Positions 1-10,360 of a stretch of 64,000 nt of DNA are shown one piece after another (position 1 is the stretch's first letter; every line of letters begins with the position of its first letter). This DNA comes from Lucinisca nassula (taxonomy: Eukaryota > Mollusca > Bivalvia > Lucinida > Lucinidae). Location of the stretch: assembly GCA_963580285.1 (NCBI GenBank), contig OY757012.1, positions 169,496,652 through 169,560,651 of the forward strand, read 5' to 3'. Under the pieces are notes generated by a model. It searched no databases, was not told the origin of the DNA, and worked only from the letters and a program-made list of their open reading frames with translations. The translations under genes and the position numbers were made by a program.

Positions 1-80
1 TCAAAAGTGGTCTTTAAGACCACTTTTGAACAGTCCCAAAGGTGGTCTTTTTGAACAGTCCCAAAGGTGGTCTTAAGACA
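1..80. repeat. Hairpin plus short direct repeat
   Basis: Bases 1-29 form a near-perfect palindrome built on AGTGGTCTT and its complement. It is followed by two direct copies of a 22-base unit containing CCAAAGGTGGTCTT (about 29-50 and 53-74). A related AAAGACCACTTTTA stretch recurs near 18224-18240. It is probably the truncated end of a dispersed repeat; no gene is seen. Confidence 0.6.
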
Positions 81-170
81 GGAACTTTACTGTAGTTTTC
101 ATATTAACTAAAGACATCGTTAGTTGGGAACAACTGGCGCCTGGAGTGTAGAGTTGGTGATATATTAATT

Positions 171-330
171 GTTTTGAGTTTAACGACACGTTAACCTTTG
201 TGGGTCATTTTGTGTCGTCTCCCAGAGAAATGGAGAAAAGAGAAAACAGATAAAGTAGAGGAAGTGACAGTAAAGACAGAGGAGAAAGAGGAAAATGAAT
301 GGAAGTGTAGAAACAGAAGAAATAACTTGC
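171..330 (+). repeat. Dispersed repeat F, left arm
   Basis: A purine-rich stretch starting with a GTTTAACGACA motif and TGTCGTCTCCCAGAG. It recurs in direct orientation at 3175-3420 and in inverted orientation at 705-950. With the 832-948 copy it forms an inverted repeat of about 120 bases per arm enclosing a family A MITE. It is probably a SINE-like dispersed element. No ORF is supported. Confidence 0.55.
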
Positions 331-348
331 GGATATTTTTGGCACCCA

Positions 349-630
349 CATCACGAAAACACGCCTATATAATTTTGACCCCCTTGAACCCCACTTTTAT
401 ATATAGTAAAACTGGGGCTTCCGGGGTATACCTTATTTTTTCTTATTTCTGCTCTGAAATATAGATTGTGGGTACTCGTTAGAACCGCCTCGATGAGGCG
501 GTTCTAACAAGTGCCCACAATTTATATTTGGAGCAGAAATAAGAAAAACATCACAATTTTTCATCATAAAATTTTCATTTTTTCGGCGATAAAGGTGGCT
601 ATGTATTTGTATAGGCGTGTTTGCGTAATG
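349..630 (+). mobile_element. Palindromic MITE, family A (copy 1)
   Basis: About 280 bp with imperfect terminal inverted repeats, CATCACGAAAACACGCCTAT at the left and its complement at the right. The centre is a strong palindrome, GTTAGAACCGCCTCGATGAG and its complement, flanked by ATTGTGGGTACTC. No coding capacity. The same architecture recurs at least ten times in this window, so this is a non-autonomous, fold-back DNA element family. No autonomous partner was found here. Confidence 0.8.
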
Positions 631-704
631 AGATCGAATAAACACTTCCAACCCCTACACATTAACTATCTCACCAACTATCTCGGTGATTATTCATTAT
701 GAGT

Positions 705-950
705 GTCAGTGTGTGGCTGGGCAAGGCAAAGATGTCGTGTATCATACGTCACCAGGGCGTCCAACTGATACAGGCTTACAGTTGGTCAAGGCCTGTTGTC
801 TTTGCAGCATATAAGGGTAGCGGAAAAGTTTGTTATTTCTTCTGTTTCTACACTTCCATTCATTTTCCTCTTTTTCCCATATCCGTCACTTTCATCTGTA
901 CTCTCTCTTCATTTTCTTTTATCCCTTTCTTTTGGAGACGACAAAATGAC
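705..950 (-). repeat. Dispersed repeat F, inverted copy
   Basis: Reverse complement of the repeat seen at 3175-3420 (the CCAGGGCG, TACAGTTGG and TGTTTCTACACTTCC stretches match). Its distal part pairs with 207-329. The right edge, GGAGACGACAAAATGAC, abuts the LINE that begins at about 952. Confidence 0.5.
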
Positions 951-1793
951 TTCAAGGAACGAGTTTTGTGTAAAATTAATCTGTCAGATAACACCTATGC
1001 ATTGATAGGTTGCATCTGTAGAAGCCTTAGTTGCTCACGTGAATCAACACTTCAACTTGTTGAATTAATACAAAATAGGCAATCTAAAACCATCACATGT
1101 TCTTATCATGGGGGACTTTAACTTCATACAAATAGACTGGAATATTTATGAATCATCAGAAAATGAGAACCACATCTCAAGTTTATTTATGGAAGGTGTC
1201 AAAGATTTTTATACAACATGTAAGAGAACCAACTAGATACAGAGACGGACAGACACCATCAATTTTAGATCTCATATTTACTAACGAAGAAAACATGGTC
1301 GAAAGTATTAAATACCTTTCTAGTCTATGGAAAAGTGATCGTCTCGTGATGTGTTTTCATTTTAACTGTAGTATCAACAATAGCGTTAGGTCTTTTGACA
1401 AATTGAACTTTAACAAGGGCACCTACGAAGCATGTAGAGATGTCTTAGATAGCATTAGTTGGGATGAAGAGATGGACGGATTAAGTATGTCTGAATCATG
1501 GGCAAGCTTTGCGGAAAAAATTGTCGATGTAATTAGAAACTATATACCGGTGAGCAAAGCTAGAAATGATGTAGGCAAAGGAAACCCAGTAGTGACCCCA
1601 CAATGTAAGGATTCCATCAGGACAAAACATAAGAAATGGAAAAGATACCAACATTGTAAAAGTCAAGAAAATTTTAACTCCTACAAATGTGCCAGAGATA
1701 AAGTTGTAACATGCATAAGGAGAGCTAATTACCAATATGAAAAAGACTTGGTTACGAGAATAAAAACAGATAGTAAGCTCTTTTGGAGTTATT

Positions 1794-2128
1794 ATACCCC
1801 CACAAATGAAATTTGGGTGGGGGGGGGGGTATATAGGAGTGAGCTTGTCGGTCTGTCGGTCGGTCGATCTGCCGGTCGGTCGGTCGGTCTGTTGACTTGG
1901 TTTCCAGACGATAACTCAAAAAGCGCTTCACCGATTTTTATAATTGTTGGTACACTGATGTAACATCATAAAATACAGGTCAAGTTCGATTTCGTCTACA
2001 ATTCGTCAATTTTCGACTAGGTATGCCCCCTTTCAAGTGAAAAAATTGCAAAATGCCGCTGTTGTACTATCAAGGCAGTTTTTGTGGGGGTATTCATCAC
2101 CTTTAGTGATAGCTCTAGTCTTGTTTCC
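1794..2128 (+). mobile_element. Insertion inside LINE with (GGTC)n tract
   Basis: The LINE frame stops at FWSYY (about 1793) and resumes at about 2130 with a frame leading to ALNKGDGSL. The inserted 330 bp start with TATACCCCCACAAATG, contain a G-run and a GGTCGGTC microsatellite (1848-1892), and end with GTGGGGGTATTCATCACC. The ends are partly complementary (ACCCCCACAAA against TTTGTGGGGGT), suggesting a small TIR element. No ORF. Confidence 0.6.
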
Positions 2129-2383
2129 GATCAAAGACAAAGTCAAAGGTATGTGCTCTCAATAAGGGAGATGGTTCATTAACAGCTAATGACCACGATA
2201 CAGCCGACATCCTTAACCAGTACTTTGCCTCTGTGTTTGAACACAAGTCTCTCGAAAACATTTTAGAGTTTGAAGATCGTAAATATGGACAACCATTACT
2301 GGATTTATATATAACAACAGAGAAAGTAAACAAGGTAATAAATGCCCTAAAACCATCAAAATCACAAGGTCCATATATGATAC

Positions 2384-2410
2384 CCCCCCCCCCCCCCCCC
2401 CCCCCCCCCC
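2384..2410 (+). repeat. Poly-C tract within LINE RT
   Basis: A run of about 27 C that replaces the expected GPD-type residues of the reverse transcriptase. Its length may be unreliable in the assembly. Confidence 0.8.
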
Positions 2411-3174
2411 GCTTGCTGAAAGAAACATGCAGCTCTATCAGTCTACCGTTAAAAAATCTCTTTAGAAAATCATTCGATGAATGTGTCTTACCAGACGATT
2501 GTAGAAAGCGAATGTGACTGCCATCTTTAAAAATGGAAACAGAAATTTTGCTGAAAATAATAGACCCATAAGCTTGACCTCAGTAGTGTGTAAATTAATG
2601 GAAAAAAGTATACGAGATGAAATAGTAAAACATATGGAATCAAACAATCTCTTTGCAGAAGAACAACATGGATTTATTTCAGGAAAATCATGTACAACAC
2701 AACTGCTCGTGTTCATGGAAGAGATAACACAGGCTATCGATCAAGATGAAAGTATTGACATAATTTACCATGACTTTTGTAAGGCATTCGACCTCAAAAC
2801 CTCCATTCAAAGAGCAACAGGGAGGACAAGCAGGGGGACTTTTTACAGCTGGCACACATTTCCGAAACACCAGCTGTGGTGAAGTTAACTATGTTCCATT
2901 GATTGGTAATGATGCAAACAAGGAACTGAAAACTGTCGAGTGGACAAGAACTCCATTTTCAAAGACTCAAACGACGCGGAAGGAAACAAAATATAAATAT
3001 ACACTAGGAAAACTGACAAAGTCACTCAAGTCGGAAAAGTGACAGACACGCAAATTCAAATTAGCGCTATTGGACTATTGATTCTTGATAAAAAAAAGTC
3101 AAGCCATCGTAAAAAATTCAAACGCGACTTTTGATTACTGAGTAAATATTGATTCTCATTGACTGATTGTGTTG

Positions 3175-3420
3175 AGGTTTAACGACAAGTCAACTCTTGG
3201 GTCGTTTTGTGTCGTCTCCCAGAGAAAGGAAGAAAAGACAATAGAGGAGGTGAAATAAGAAAGCGAATAATAAATTGAAGTGTAGAAAAACAAGAAATAA
3301 CAACATTCCCCCTCTATCCTAACCTGTTGCAAGAACAGCCGGCCTTGCCCAACTGTAAGCCAGTATCAGATGGTCGCCCTGGTGACTTAAGATACAGGAC
3401 ATCTTCGCCCCTACGTTTTT
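3175..3420 (+). repeat. Dispersed repeat F, direct copy
   Basis: Begins GTTGAGGTTTAACGACAAGT and continues through GTGTCGTCTCCCAGAG to AAGATACAGGACATCTTCGC. It matches the 171-330 copy directly and the 705-950 copy in inverse. No internal ORF; a SINE-like element is possible, but no Pol III boxes were recognised. Confidence 0.5.
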
Positions 3421-3424
3421 ACTG

Positions 3425-5100
3425 ACCCATATCGGCCTATCTTCCAATAACAATAGCGCTGCAAACACTGCATCCATTTACATCAAGTAAGTGTCAAAAC
3501 CCTGTCAAAAAGGAATTCAAACTGAAGTTGCATTAGTCTTTCCCTAAATAAAGTTGACATGAATACATGACTGAGATTACTATGTTCAATGTTCAAAGGG
3601 CCATAGCTCCAAAAGTAAGTAAACCAGAATTACAGTTCTTATTTTCTGCTGAAGCCCTAATGAGGCTTAACCTCTGTGTGAAGGCTACGGAAAATATGTC
3701 CTGTTTACCGAGTAGATACAAGTACATGTATATCACGATTCATTCAGACAAGCCATTTCTGGCCCAAAAGTTGACAGTTTTGGGGGACTATGATTGTAAC
3801 GTGTAGTTACATAGGCGTGTGATCTTAATGACTCAAGTAGTGTTGACGTATTGTAAATGCACTTTTGTTACACAAGCATGTTACATGAATGGTTGAAACA
3901 ACGTTGATGAGTAGTGAGAACTTTATATGACCAATATGCTGTTGAATGGGTAATAAATGTATTTGGGGTTATGTTGATTGGTATATGAAACATTTTAAGC
4001 TTTTACAGATAGAAAATTGAAACGTTTTTACCTTGCATATATTTTTAATCTAGACTTTCGATATTATCTAAAATGCACTATACATTGAGGTGTTAAACTT
4101 ACTGACATTTACTTTGACATTTTCAGTTATGTATTACGCAAGTTTCAAATATTTTCGCGGGAGAAAAAGCCAGTGCAGCTTACATAAAACCTGAAATGTA
4201 TCTACAAAACGTCAATCATAGGGGTGCATGTTTCTGTTTACGTCAATCATGTGAGCATTCTATGAGTGCATAGTACCCTACATGTGTGTGCTTACGTGGT
4301 CAGCAGGTGTGGAGATACTTTTAACATTTGCTTAATGATGGACGTTTGGTATCAACAGAAGCTGTGTTAACGTGAGAAACAAAAGCCTATGGAATGCTCT
4401 GAAACGTATAAAACCTCCAGTTTAATCATGTCAAGTCAGTCAGGTTTGCAGTTATGTAAGAGACGTGTTCAGTATATTGGGCTAGATCTAGTCCTGGACA
4501 CTACCTGTCTCAGAAGCTTTCGATTTTCGATATGTTATAATAATGTAACATTGAAAGTGTAAAAGAGACCATTTTACTTGGTCAGAAAATAAAACAGAAA
4601 ATCTTTGGTAGGTTGCAGTGATATATTGTACACAGTTTGACCAAATGTCATCTGTTAATTCAAGAGATAGGGTGCAGAAAAGACAAAATTGACAGTTTTG
4701 GGGGCCTATGTCCTTGGAAATAAGGTCAAGTTCACCAAAATCTAATCAAATCTTTGGTCGATTGCAATTATATATTGTATTAAGTTTGACCAAATTTCAG
4801 TGATCCGTTCATGAGATAGGGTGCAGACACGGCATGCTTGGCCCAAAATTGACAAATGCTTCATCATAGTGCAGTTTATATTTTCTTTTCCTTTGGGATC
4901 ATTGAATCTAATTCTGGTTACTTTGAAAGTCGAATATCGCTTAAACCGGTGCTAGGAGGCGTATGCAGCCTTGCAAACTAAATTGCTGTGTTTGAAGAGA
5001 CTCAATAAAACCGAGTCTCCGATTTTCATTCTTTTATCTGTTCTTTGTTTCTAAAGGAAACCTTTTAGCTTTTTATTTTAACAGTTCAACTCCAAAACAT
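3425..5100. other. Gene-free stretch with degenerate tandem repeats
   Basis: No supported gene. Two loose copies of a unit occur around 4600-4700 and 4740-4850 (TTTGACCAAAT, GAGATAGGGTGCAGA, ACAAAATTGACAGTTTTGGG), related to 3760-3790. A GAGACTC/GAGTCTC hairpin lies at about 4997-5020. The rest is AT-rich, apparently non-coding DNA. Confidence 0.5.
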
Positions 5101-5115
5101 TGACATTTGTCCGGC

Positions 5116-5190
5116 TGAACGAAAATATACACTACCTTTCGCAAAGAGTGTAGATACAGAAGCCAACTGCAGTATCTACACTGTTTTACA
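5116..5190. mobile_element. Hairpin MITE, family D (core only)
   Basis: Imperfect hairpin with GTGTAGATAC and GTATCTACACTGTTT arms. It belongs to a family whose core is GTGTAGATCC ... GGATCTACACTGTTTGC, seen at more than ten places in the window. Confidence 0.55.
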
Positions 5191-5200
5191 TTCAATCCGT

Positions 5201-5469
5201 CATCACGAGGACACGCCAATATAATTTTGCCCCCCCCCCTTGTACCCCACTTTTATATAGTAAAACTGAGATTTACAGGGGTAAACCTCATTTTTATTAT
5301 TTCTGCTTTAAAATATAGATTTGGGTACTCGATGAGGCGGTTCTAACGTGTGCCCACGATATATATTTTGAGCAGAAATAAGAAAAAATACCACAATTTT
5401 TCATCTTAAAATTCTATTTTTCCGGCGGTAAAGTTTACAATGTATTTGTATAGGCGTACCTTCCTGATG
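5201..5469 (+). mobile_element. Palindromic MITE, family A (copy 2)
   Basis: Starts CATCACGAGGACACGCCAAT and ends with an eroded TATAGGCG terminus. The central palindrome has lost part of its left arm (only GATGAGGCGGTTCTAACG remains intact). No coding capacity. Confidence 0.75.
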
Positions 5470-5658
5470 GTGAATTGGTAGAAATAAATTACATCGAGTG
5501 GTCTGACTGGTTGAAAGTCAGAAATGGGTGTGTCTAATAGATTTACTCAGCAGGAGAAGAGTTAACGAACATTTTGTCTTTGTAAACAAAGAACGCGTTA
5601 TAGAAAGAAATTCTGTTTTATTGAAACTAATGAAGTTTGTATTTACTTCCTATGCCTT

Positions 5659-5955
5659 AGCCCCCCGCCCATCAGGGCTTTAAGAAATAGATAAGCTGCA
5701 TGATGCTTCCACGCAGAGCTGAAACCGACCCGCACACGAGTACTGGTAAAACCGCTTAGAGGATCCAAGCCTGCCCAGGCAATGCGGTGCGAGTCCATGC
5801 TTATAAACCCTATTAGTTTCATTGGCGACAGGGCTTGAGATGTCATTTCATCTCAATGTCGGGTAAAAGTCCCACAAAGATGGAAGCAACGTCTCCAAAA
5901 TGACCTTTAAAGTGTTGACGGGGACGTTAAACATCAAATCAAACAAACAAACAAA
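5659..5955 (+). mobile_element. SINE with (AAAC)n tail and target-site duplication
   Basis: About 300 bp, ending in a GACGGGGACGTTAAAC block and an AAACAAACAAAC tail. It is flanked by a 15-bp direct repeat, TACTTCCTATGCCTT at 5644-5658 and TACTTCCTACGCCTT at 5956-5970, which shows LINE-type retroposition. Other copies lie at 9945, 10533, 10934, 13129, 20562, 32935 and within the inverted duplication. Clear Pol III boxes were not identified. Confidence 0.85.
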
Positions 5956-5970
5956 TACTTCCTACGCCTT

Positions 5971-6530
5971 CCAGCGTTCATGAGTAGAACTCAATTTTTA
6001 CCGATGATGACAATCATCCCAACGGAAATGAAACCATTATCTGTACTCCCACAAACTGCAAAAGGAAGTTAGCATGTCTAATAAACAAAGTTTTTGGACA
6101 ATCTTTTCTTAATAGAAAAGGTCAAGCAACCGCAAAATTATCAAAAGAGAATTGTGGGACTTACATATATGCCGTTCGTGATCCAGGTTGTTATTATTAT
6201 TAACTTTTATGTTACTAACATACCCCAGGTCTACCATAGATTGACAATGAAGACTTTGCCGAGACTGTGTAGGTGGGAAATCTGATTTGAGTTGCTGATA
6301 ATTTAAGATATCATTTTGATTTGATCGCATTGACACTATAAACACGTACAAACAGTGCAGTAATAAGAAATAACACGATTCGTTATGTAACAAGGGAATA
6401 CTTGTTTCCTAAGTCACATTTAAAGATCCAACTAACACCAAAATGCATTTGAGGCATGAAACAACGGGTCTATATTTTCATTTAGAAACAAGGAAAATCA
6501 TACCGCGGTAGGCAACCCTTACATGTATCC
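5971..6530. other. No recognisable feature
   Basis: AT-rich sequence without a supportable ORF, repeat or RNA gene. Confidence 0.4.
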
Positions 6531-6532
6531 CG

Positions 6533-6694
6533 CTATTAAAGACAACCCCTACCTTTGCAAACAATGTAGATCCAGATCAGATGAAGAAGCCATCTGATCA
6601 GGATCTACACTGTTTATCATGCCGTTTGTGGATTGAACATATACATTGAACCAAGTAATGTGATTGGTTGAAAGTTAGCAATGGGTTCGGCCGA
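6533..6694 (-). mobile_element. Hairpin MITE, family D, truncated by a family A insertion
   Basis: Core hairpin GTAGATCCAGATCAGATG...CATCTGATCAGGATCTAC at about 6568-6610, followed by a flank (TTTGTGGATTGAACA, TTGGTTGAAAGTTAGCAATG) that is repeated at 7200-7265. Family A copy 3 starts at the point where this element should end. Confidence 0.6.
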
Positions 6695-6920
6695 ATTATT
6701 TTTTAAGATGAAAAACTGTGATATTTTTCTTATTTCTGCTCAAAATATAGATTGTGGTACTCGTTAGAACCGCCTCATCGAGGCGGTTCTAACGAGTATC
6801 CACAATCTATTTTTTGGAGCAGAAATAAGAAAAATAAGGTTTACCCATGTAAACCTCAGTTTTACCATATAAAAGTGAGGTTCAAGGGGGTCAAAATTAT
6901 AAAGGCGTGTTTTCGTGATG
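6695..6920 (-). mobile_element. Palindromic MITE, family A (copy 3, truncated)
   Basis: Minus orientation, ending in GGCGTGTTTTCGTGATG. It retains the complete central palindrome (GTTAGAACCGCCTCATCGAG and complement, about 6763-6793) but lacks one terminus. Confidence 0.75.
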
Positions 6921-7059
6921 ATATGCAGACAGACGGAGAGACAGACAAACACTTGATTCTCTTAAGTACATTGACATGACATATAAGGAAATATAAATTA
7001 AATAGCATTATACGGCGGCAAACATTTTGGCATGCCATAACTAGAACATGTTCAATTCT

Positions 7060-7062
<3 letters not shown>

Positions 7063-7096
<34 letters not shown>
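7063..7096 (+). repeat. (AG)n microsatellite
   Basis: About 17 AG dinucleotides. Confidence 0.95.
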
Positions 7097-7099
<3 letters not shown>

Positions 7100-7148
7100 G
7101 TCAAATTCTGTCAAGCCAACTTAAGCCCCCGGTGTTTTGCGATTGTGG

Positions 7149-7303
7149 TAAACAGATCAGATGAAGAAGACATCTGATCAGGATCTACACTGTTTGTCAT
7201 ACAGTTTGTGGATCGAACAAATACATTGAATCAAGTAATTTTACTGGTTGAAATTTAGCAATGGGTGCGGCAGAATTATTTTTTCTCAATGGATAAGGGT
7301 TAA
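7149..7303 (-). mobile_element. Hairpin MITE, family D
   Basis: Second copy of the element at 6533, with the CATCTGATCAGGATCTACAC core. It reaches the apparent terminus GGATAAGGGTTAA, which matches termini at 12660-12674 and at the end of the window. Confidence 0.6.
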
Positions 7304-7319
7304 ACTTCACTCTAAAGAG

Positions 7320-7711
7320 TAGGGCTGGCTAATCGGAGCTGAAAAGATAATCGATTATCAGTCCTGTCATTGCGATCGATAATCGATTAGTAATCGCTAA
7401 GATTTTTGTCATTATTTTACCTGTCTGGTTTTCTGTCTGAGCATGACTCTTACCATATGTTGCACTTTACCATATGTATATTTGAACAGACAGGCCTGAG
7501 CAAACAGTGTAGACCCAGATGAGACGCCGCATGATGCGGCGTCTCATCAGGGTCTGCACTGTTTGCCACTCATCCAGCTATTTTAGGCATAACGTTGGGT
7601 AGTAAATTGTACCTATCAAGTAATCGATTAAAAGCAAATCAGAAATGATAATCATTTTTGTGGAATTTATCGATCGATTAATCGATTATACGATTAATCG
7701 TGACAGCCTTA
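7320..7711. mobile_element. hAT-like MITE with nested hairpin element
   Basis: Termini TAGGGCTG and CAGCCTTA with many ATCGATTA motifs inside (7340-7400 and 7620-7700). The flanks are CTAAAGAG (7312-7319) and CTAAAAAG (7712-7719), an 8-bp near-identical pair as expected for hAT elements. A family D hairpin (about 7497-7566, GACGCCGCATGATGCGGCGTC core) sits between the two AT-rich halves. Non-coding. Confidence 0.7.
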
Positions 7712-7835
7712 CTAAAAAGACTATGGAAACACCGGGAAAATTTACCACCATTTTTAGTCTGCTTTCCTGTGTGTTCAGCCCATCTGAAAAAATGGTCCAC
7801 TATTAAACATTTTAAAGGAGAAATTGCTCCTCAGG

Positions 7836-8121
7836 CATCACGTGAACATGTCCATGAAATGAACACCCCACTAAACCCCATTTTATATAGAGAAACCTGG
7901 GGTTAAAGGGGGTATACATTATTTTTTCTTATTTCTGCTCCAAGACATAGGTTGTGGTTACTCGTTAGAACCGCCTCAATGAAGCGGTTCTGACGAGCAC
8001 CAACAAGCTATGTTTGCGGTATAAATAAGAAAAATAACACGGATTTTCATCAGAAAAGTAGCTATTTTGGAGATGCGAAGAACATGCACAATGTCACACG
8101 GATGTGTGTGTTATCATAATG
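7836..8121 (+). mobile_element. Palindromic MITE, family B (copy 1)
   Basis: Starts CATCACGTGAACATGTCC and ends GTGTTATCATAATG. The centre is GTTAGAACCGCCTCAATGA and complement, flanked by the ACATAGGTTGTGG arms that distinguish family B from family A. It shares with family A the core palindrome and the AAACTGGGGTTTAC-type arms. Non-coding. Confidence 0.8.
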
Positions 8122-8468
8122 GGAGCAAAGTCCTTCCTTCAAGAGAGCCAACGTCGCTTTAGCACATGTATGATATGCAAATATCTGTCAAGCCAACATG
8201 AGCCCTCGCTGTTTTGCGATTGTGGTAAACATTTCACTGCATTTGAATAGGCTTGTTTTTGCAATGGACAAGCAACGTCATATCAATTTTCAAACGCCAT
8301 ATGTCCAATAGTTCATACCTTCGCAGCTAGCCTGGCAATCAGGCCCTGTATTTAAGAAGGTACACAACCACAGTAAACCTGTAGAAATATGTATTATTAT
8401 TTGCCCCTTATCTAAAATACAGACATTACTTTATAACATTATATTAACAGACTGATACTAGTCTACTT

Positions 8469-8524
8469 CCCAGCAGGCACATAACGTTGATTTGACGTTG
8501 CCCTAGCGACGTGTGCCTGCTGGG
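8469..8524. repeat. Small inverted-repeat element with CCCAGCAGGCAC ends
   Basis: Perfect 12-bp terminal inverted repeat CCCAGCAGGCAC / GTGCCTGCTGGG enclosing ACGTTG motifs. The same termini and AACGTTGA filler occur at 13540-13637, with relics near 62575-62695. Confidence 0.6.
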
Positions 8525-8780
8525 TTTTGACTTGTCATAAGGTCAGAAAAATTCAAGCTAAATGAAACACAATGCCAACATGGAATTTTATCTGACAAGT
8601 ACCCAAGTGGAGCATGGTCAATATTTTCACACAAAGTAAGCCATAAATCTGATGATGTCTGATTGGTTTTACACGGAGAACAAATCACTTTCCCATTCAT
8701 TAGAGTCCACTTGTGCAAACAAGTGTGTGTCCTGTTATCGGTTTCTGATATTGGCACTGGTCAGCCACAACCGGCCATTA

Positions 8781-9198
8781 CAATTACGATAACACACCTG
8801 TGCGAGAAAAAAAAAAAAAAAAACGTGGTATTTTTTCTTATTTATACTGCAAACATAGGAGGCGGTTCTAACGAGTATCCACAAACTATGTCTTGGAGCA
8901 GAAATAAGAAAAACATTACGAAAACACGCCTTTTACCACCAAACCACGAAATTTTAAGATGAAAAATTTTGATATTTCCTTTTTTCTGCTCAAAATCTAT
9001 ATTTTGGAGCAGAAATAAGAAAAATAAGGTTTACCCCTGTAAACCCCAGTTTTACCGTATAAAAGTGGGGTTCAAGGGGGTCAAAATTATATAGGCGTGT
9101 TTTCGTGATGACGATTAATCCCCCGTAAACCCCATTTGTTTCACTATATAAAGTGTGATTTAGAGGGGTCTTCATGTCGCGGTCTTGTTGACCGTGAC
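8781..9198 (-). mobile_element. Family B MITE interrupted by a family A MITE
   Basis: Left part 8781-8911 has a family B terminus, poly-A (8807-8823) and half of the core palindrome. Right part 9111-9198 is the family B end (CCCCGTAAACCCCATTTG, AAAGTGTGATTTAG). Family A sequence 8912-9110 (ATTACGAAAACACGCC ... GGCGTGTTTTCGTGATG) lies between them and lacks its own core palindrome. The order shows that family A was active after this B copy inserted. Confidence 0.65.
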
Positions 9199-9229
9199 CT
9201 TTACGATTACAAAAGCCACAACCTTTACG

Positions 9230-9403
9230 ATTACGAAAACACGTCTATACAAATACATTGTAAATTTTACCGCCGAAAAAAAACCTAAAATTTACACATG
9301 AAAAATTGTGATATTTTTCTAGGTTTATCCCTGTAAACCCCAGTTTTACTACATAAAAGTGGGGTTCAAGGGGGTCAAAATTATATAGCCTGTTTTCGTG
9401 ATG
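9230..9403 (-). mobile_element. Palindromic MITE, family A, core-deleted
   Basis: Both family A ends are present (ATTACGAAAACACGTC and CCTGTTTTCGTGATG), but the central palindrome is gone. The two arms meet near 9320. Cores of long palindromes are prone to deletion, which may explain it. Confidence 0.7.
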
Positions 9404-9662
9404 CAAATTATACAAGTTATATTTATAATACCCGTTCAAAATTGCGCTTTTACCATGTTAACAGATCAATGCAACATCGTGATATGAACTCACGTTAAAA
9501 ACGAACAAGCGTTCGATCAAATCATTTGCTTAAATTGATTCTGAAAAGCAAGTAAACTGGAAAAAAAAAGTAAGAAAACAAATTCAAAAGAATATCATAA
9601 AAGGCATGCTTCCATGGTTCCAAACCCATGTATAGCTAGCTACTGCTTTGAACGTTTGTCAG

Positions 9663-9812
9663 TCCGAACGCAGAACCTGGGGTGGTCTTCGTTACAGATA
9701 CTGGCAGTTATTATATAACGTACCCAGTACCCGTGGAACATCTATGGAGGAAGTGCTTATTGCTGCGGGGTGACTATGTGGAAAAGAAGAAGTCAAGCAA
9801 GACTCTAAGTAG
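9663..9812 (+). CDS. Putative host coding exon, unknown protein
   Basis: One of the few stretches here not assigned to a repeat. An open frame runs from a possible acceptor (pyrimidine-containing tract, CAG at 9660-9662) to a strong donor AG|GTAAGG at 9811-9818. It reads EPGVVFVTDTGSYY, then PVPVEHLWRKCLLL, then a lysine-rich end EKKKSSKTLS. A stop precedes it in frame and another follows just after the donor, so the exon is bounded by splice-like signals. An alternative acceptor is TTACAG before 9697. I do not recognise the protein. The charge pattern and lack of in-frame stops are the only support, and it may be chance. Confidence 0.3.
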
Positions 9813-9937
9813 GTAAGGCCAGATACTTATTGAACGATCATCGCACAGTTCTCTGAAGAGTTGCAAGCTACTCCTGACTCAATGACCTCGGTTTCTGCCG
9901 TAAGTTCTTTTCCCTAACGTGTCCCATTATTGCTCTA

Positions 9938-10184
9938 TCGGAGAGAGAATCCGGCCCGCACACTAGCACTGGTAAACCGCTTAGAGGATCTAAGCCTGTC
10001 CAGGAACCGCGGTGCGAGGCGGACCGTCCATGCTAATAAACCTGTTGGTTTCATTGGGCGACAGGGCTTGAGATGTCGTTTCATCTCAATGTCGGGTAAA
10101 ATCCCCACAAAATTGGAAGCAACGTCTCCAAAATGACATTTACATTGTTGACGGGGACGTTAAACCTCAAACAAACAAACAAAA
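9938..10184 (+). mobile_element. SINE (AAAC-tailed), 5'-truncated
   Basis: Matches the 5659 SINE from AATCCGGCCCGCACACTAG onward, through GGTAAACCGCTTAGAGGATC to the AACAAACAAAC tail. Confidence 0.8.
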
Positions 10185-10280
10185 AACCGGCGATCTTGCT
10201 GGCCAGTGTAGTGTCTGTTGTACCTGCCGTTACAGTCTCAGCCCGACCAGGACGGGCGTTATCATCTTCAAACAGTCCAG

Positions 10281-10360
<80 letters not shown>

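Larger units (their letters stand above)
952..2800 (+). pseudogene. LINE retrotransposon fragment (endonuclease + reverse transcriptase)
   Basis: Degenerate non-LTR retrotransposon of Jockey/CR1-like type. Visible in order: an apurinic-type endonuclease remnant with the MGDFNF motif at 1108-1125, the endonuclease C-terminal motif SILDLIFTNEE at 1258-1290, a linker, and the first half of a reverse transcriptase with an AIFKNGN and PISLTSVVCK block and a GFISGKSC block. The catalytic YADD part is absent because similarity stops near 2797. It is broken by a frameshift around 1190-1215, by an unrelated insertion at about 1794-2128, by a poly-C tract at 2384-2410, and by a one-base loss near 2505. 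It is 5'-truncated as well. Clade assignment is tentative; the LINE identity is secure. Confidence 0.85.

Noticed and set aside
2213..2428. Minus-strand frame with poly-Gly
   Set aside because: Antisense of the poly-C tract in the LINE.
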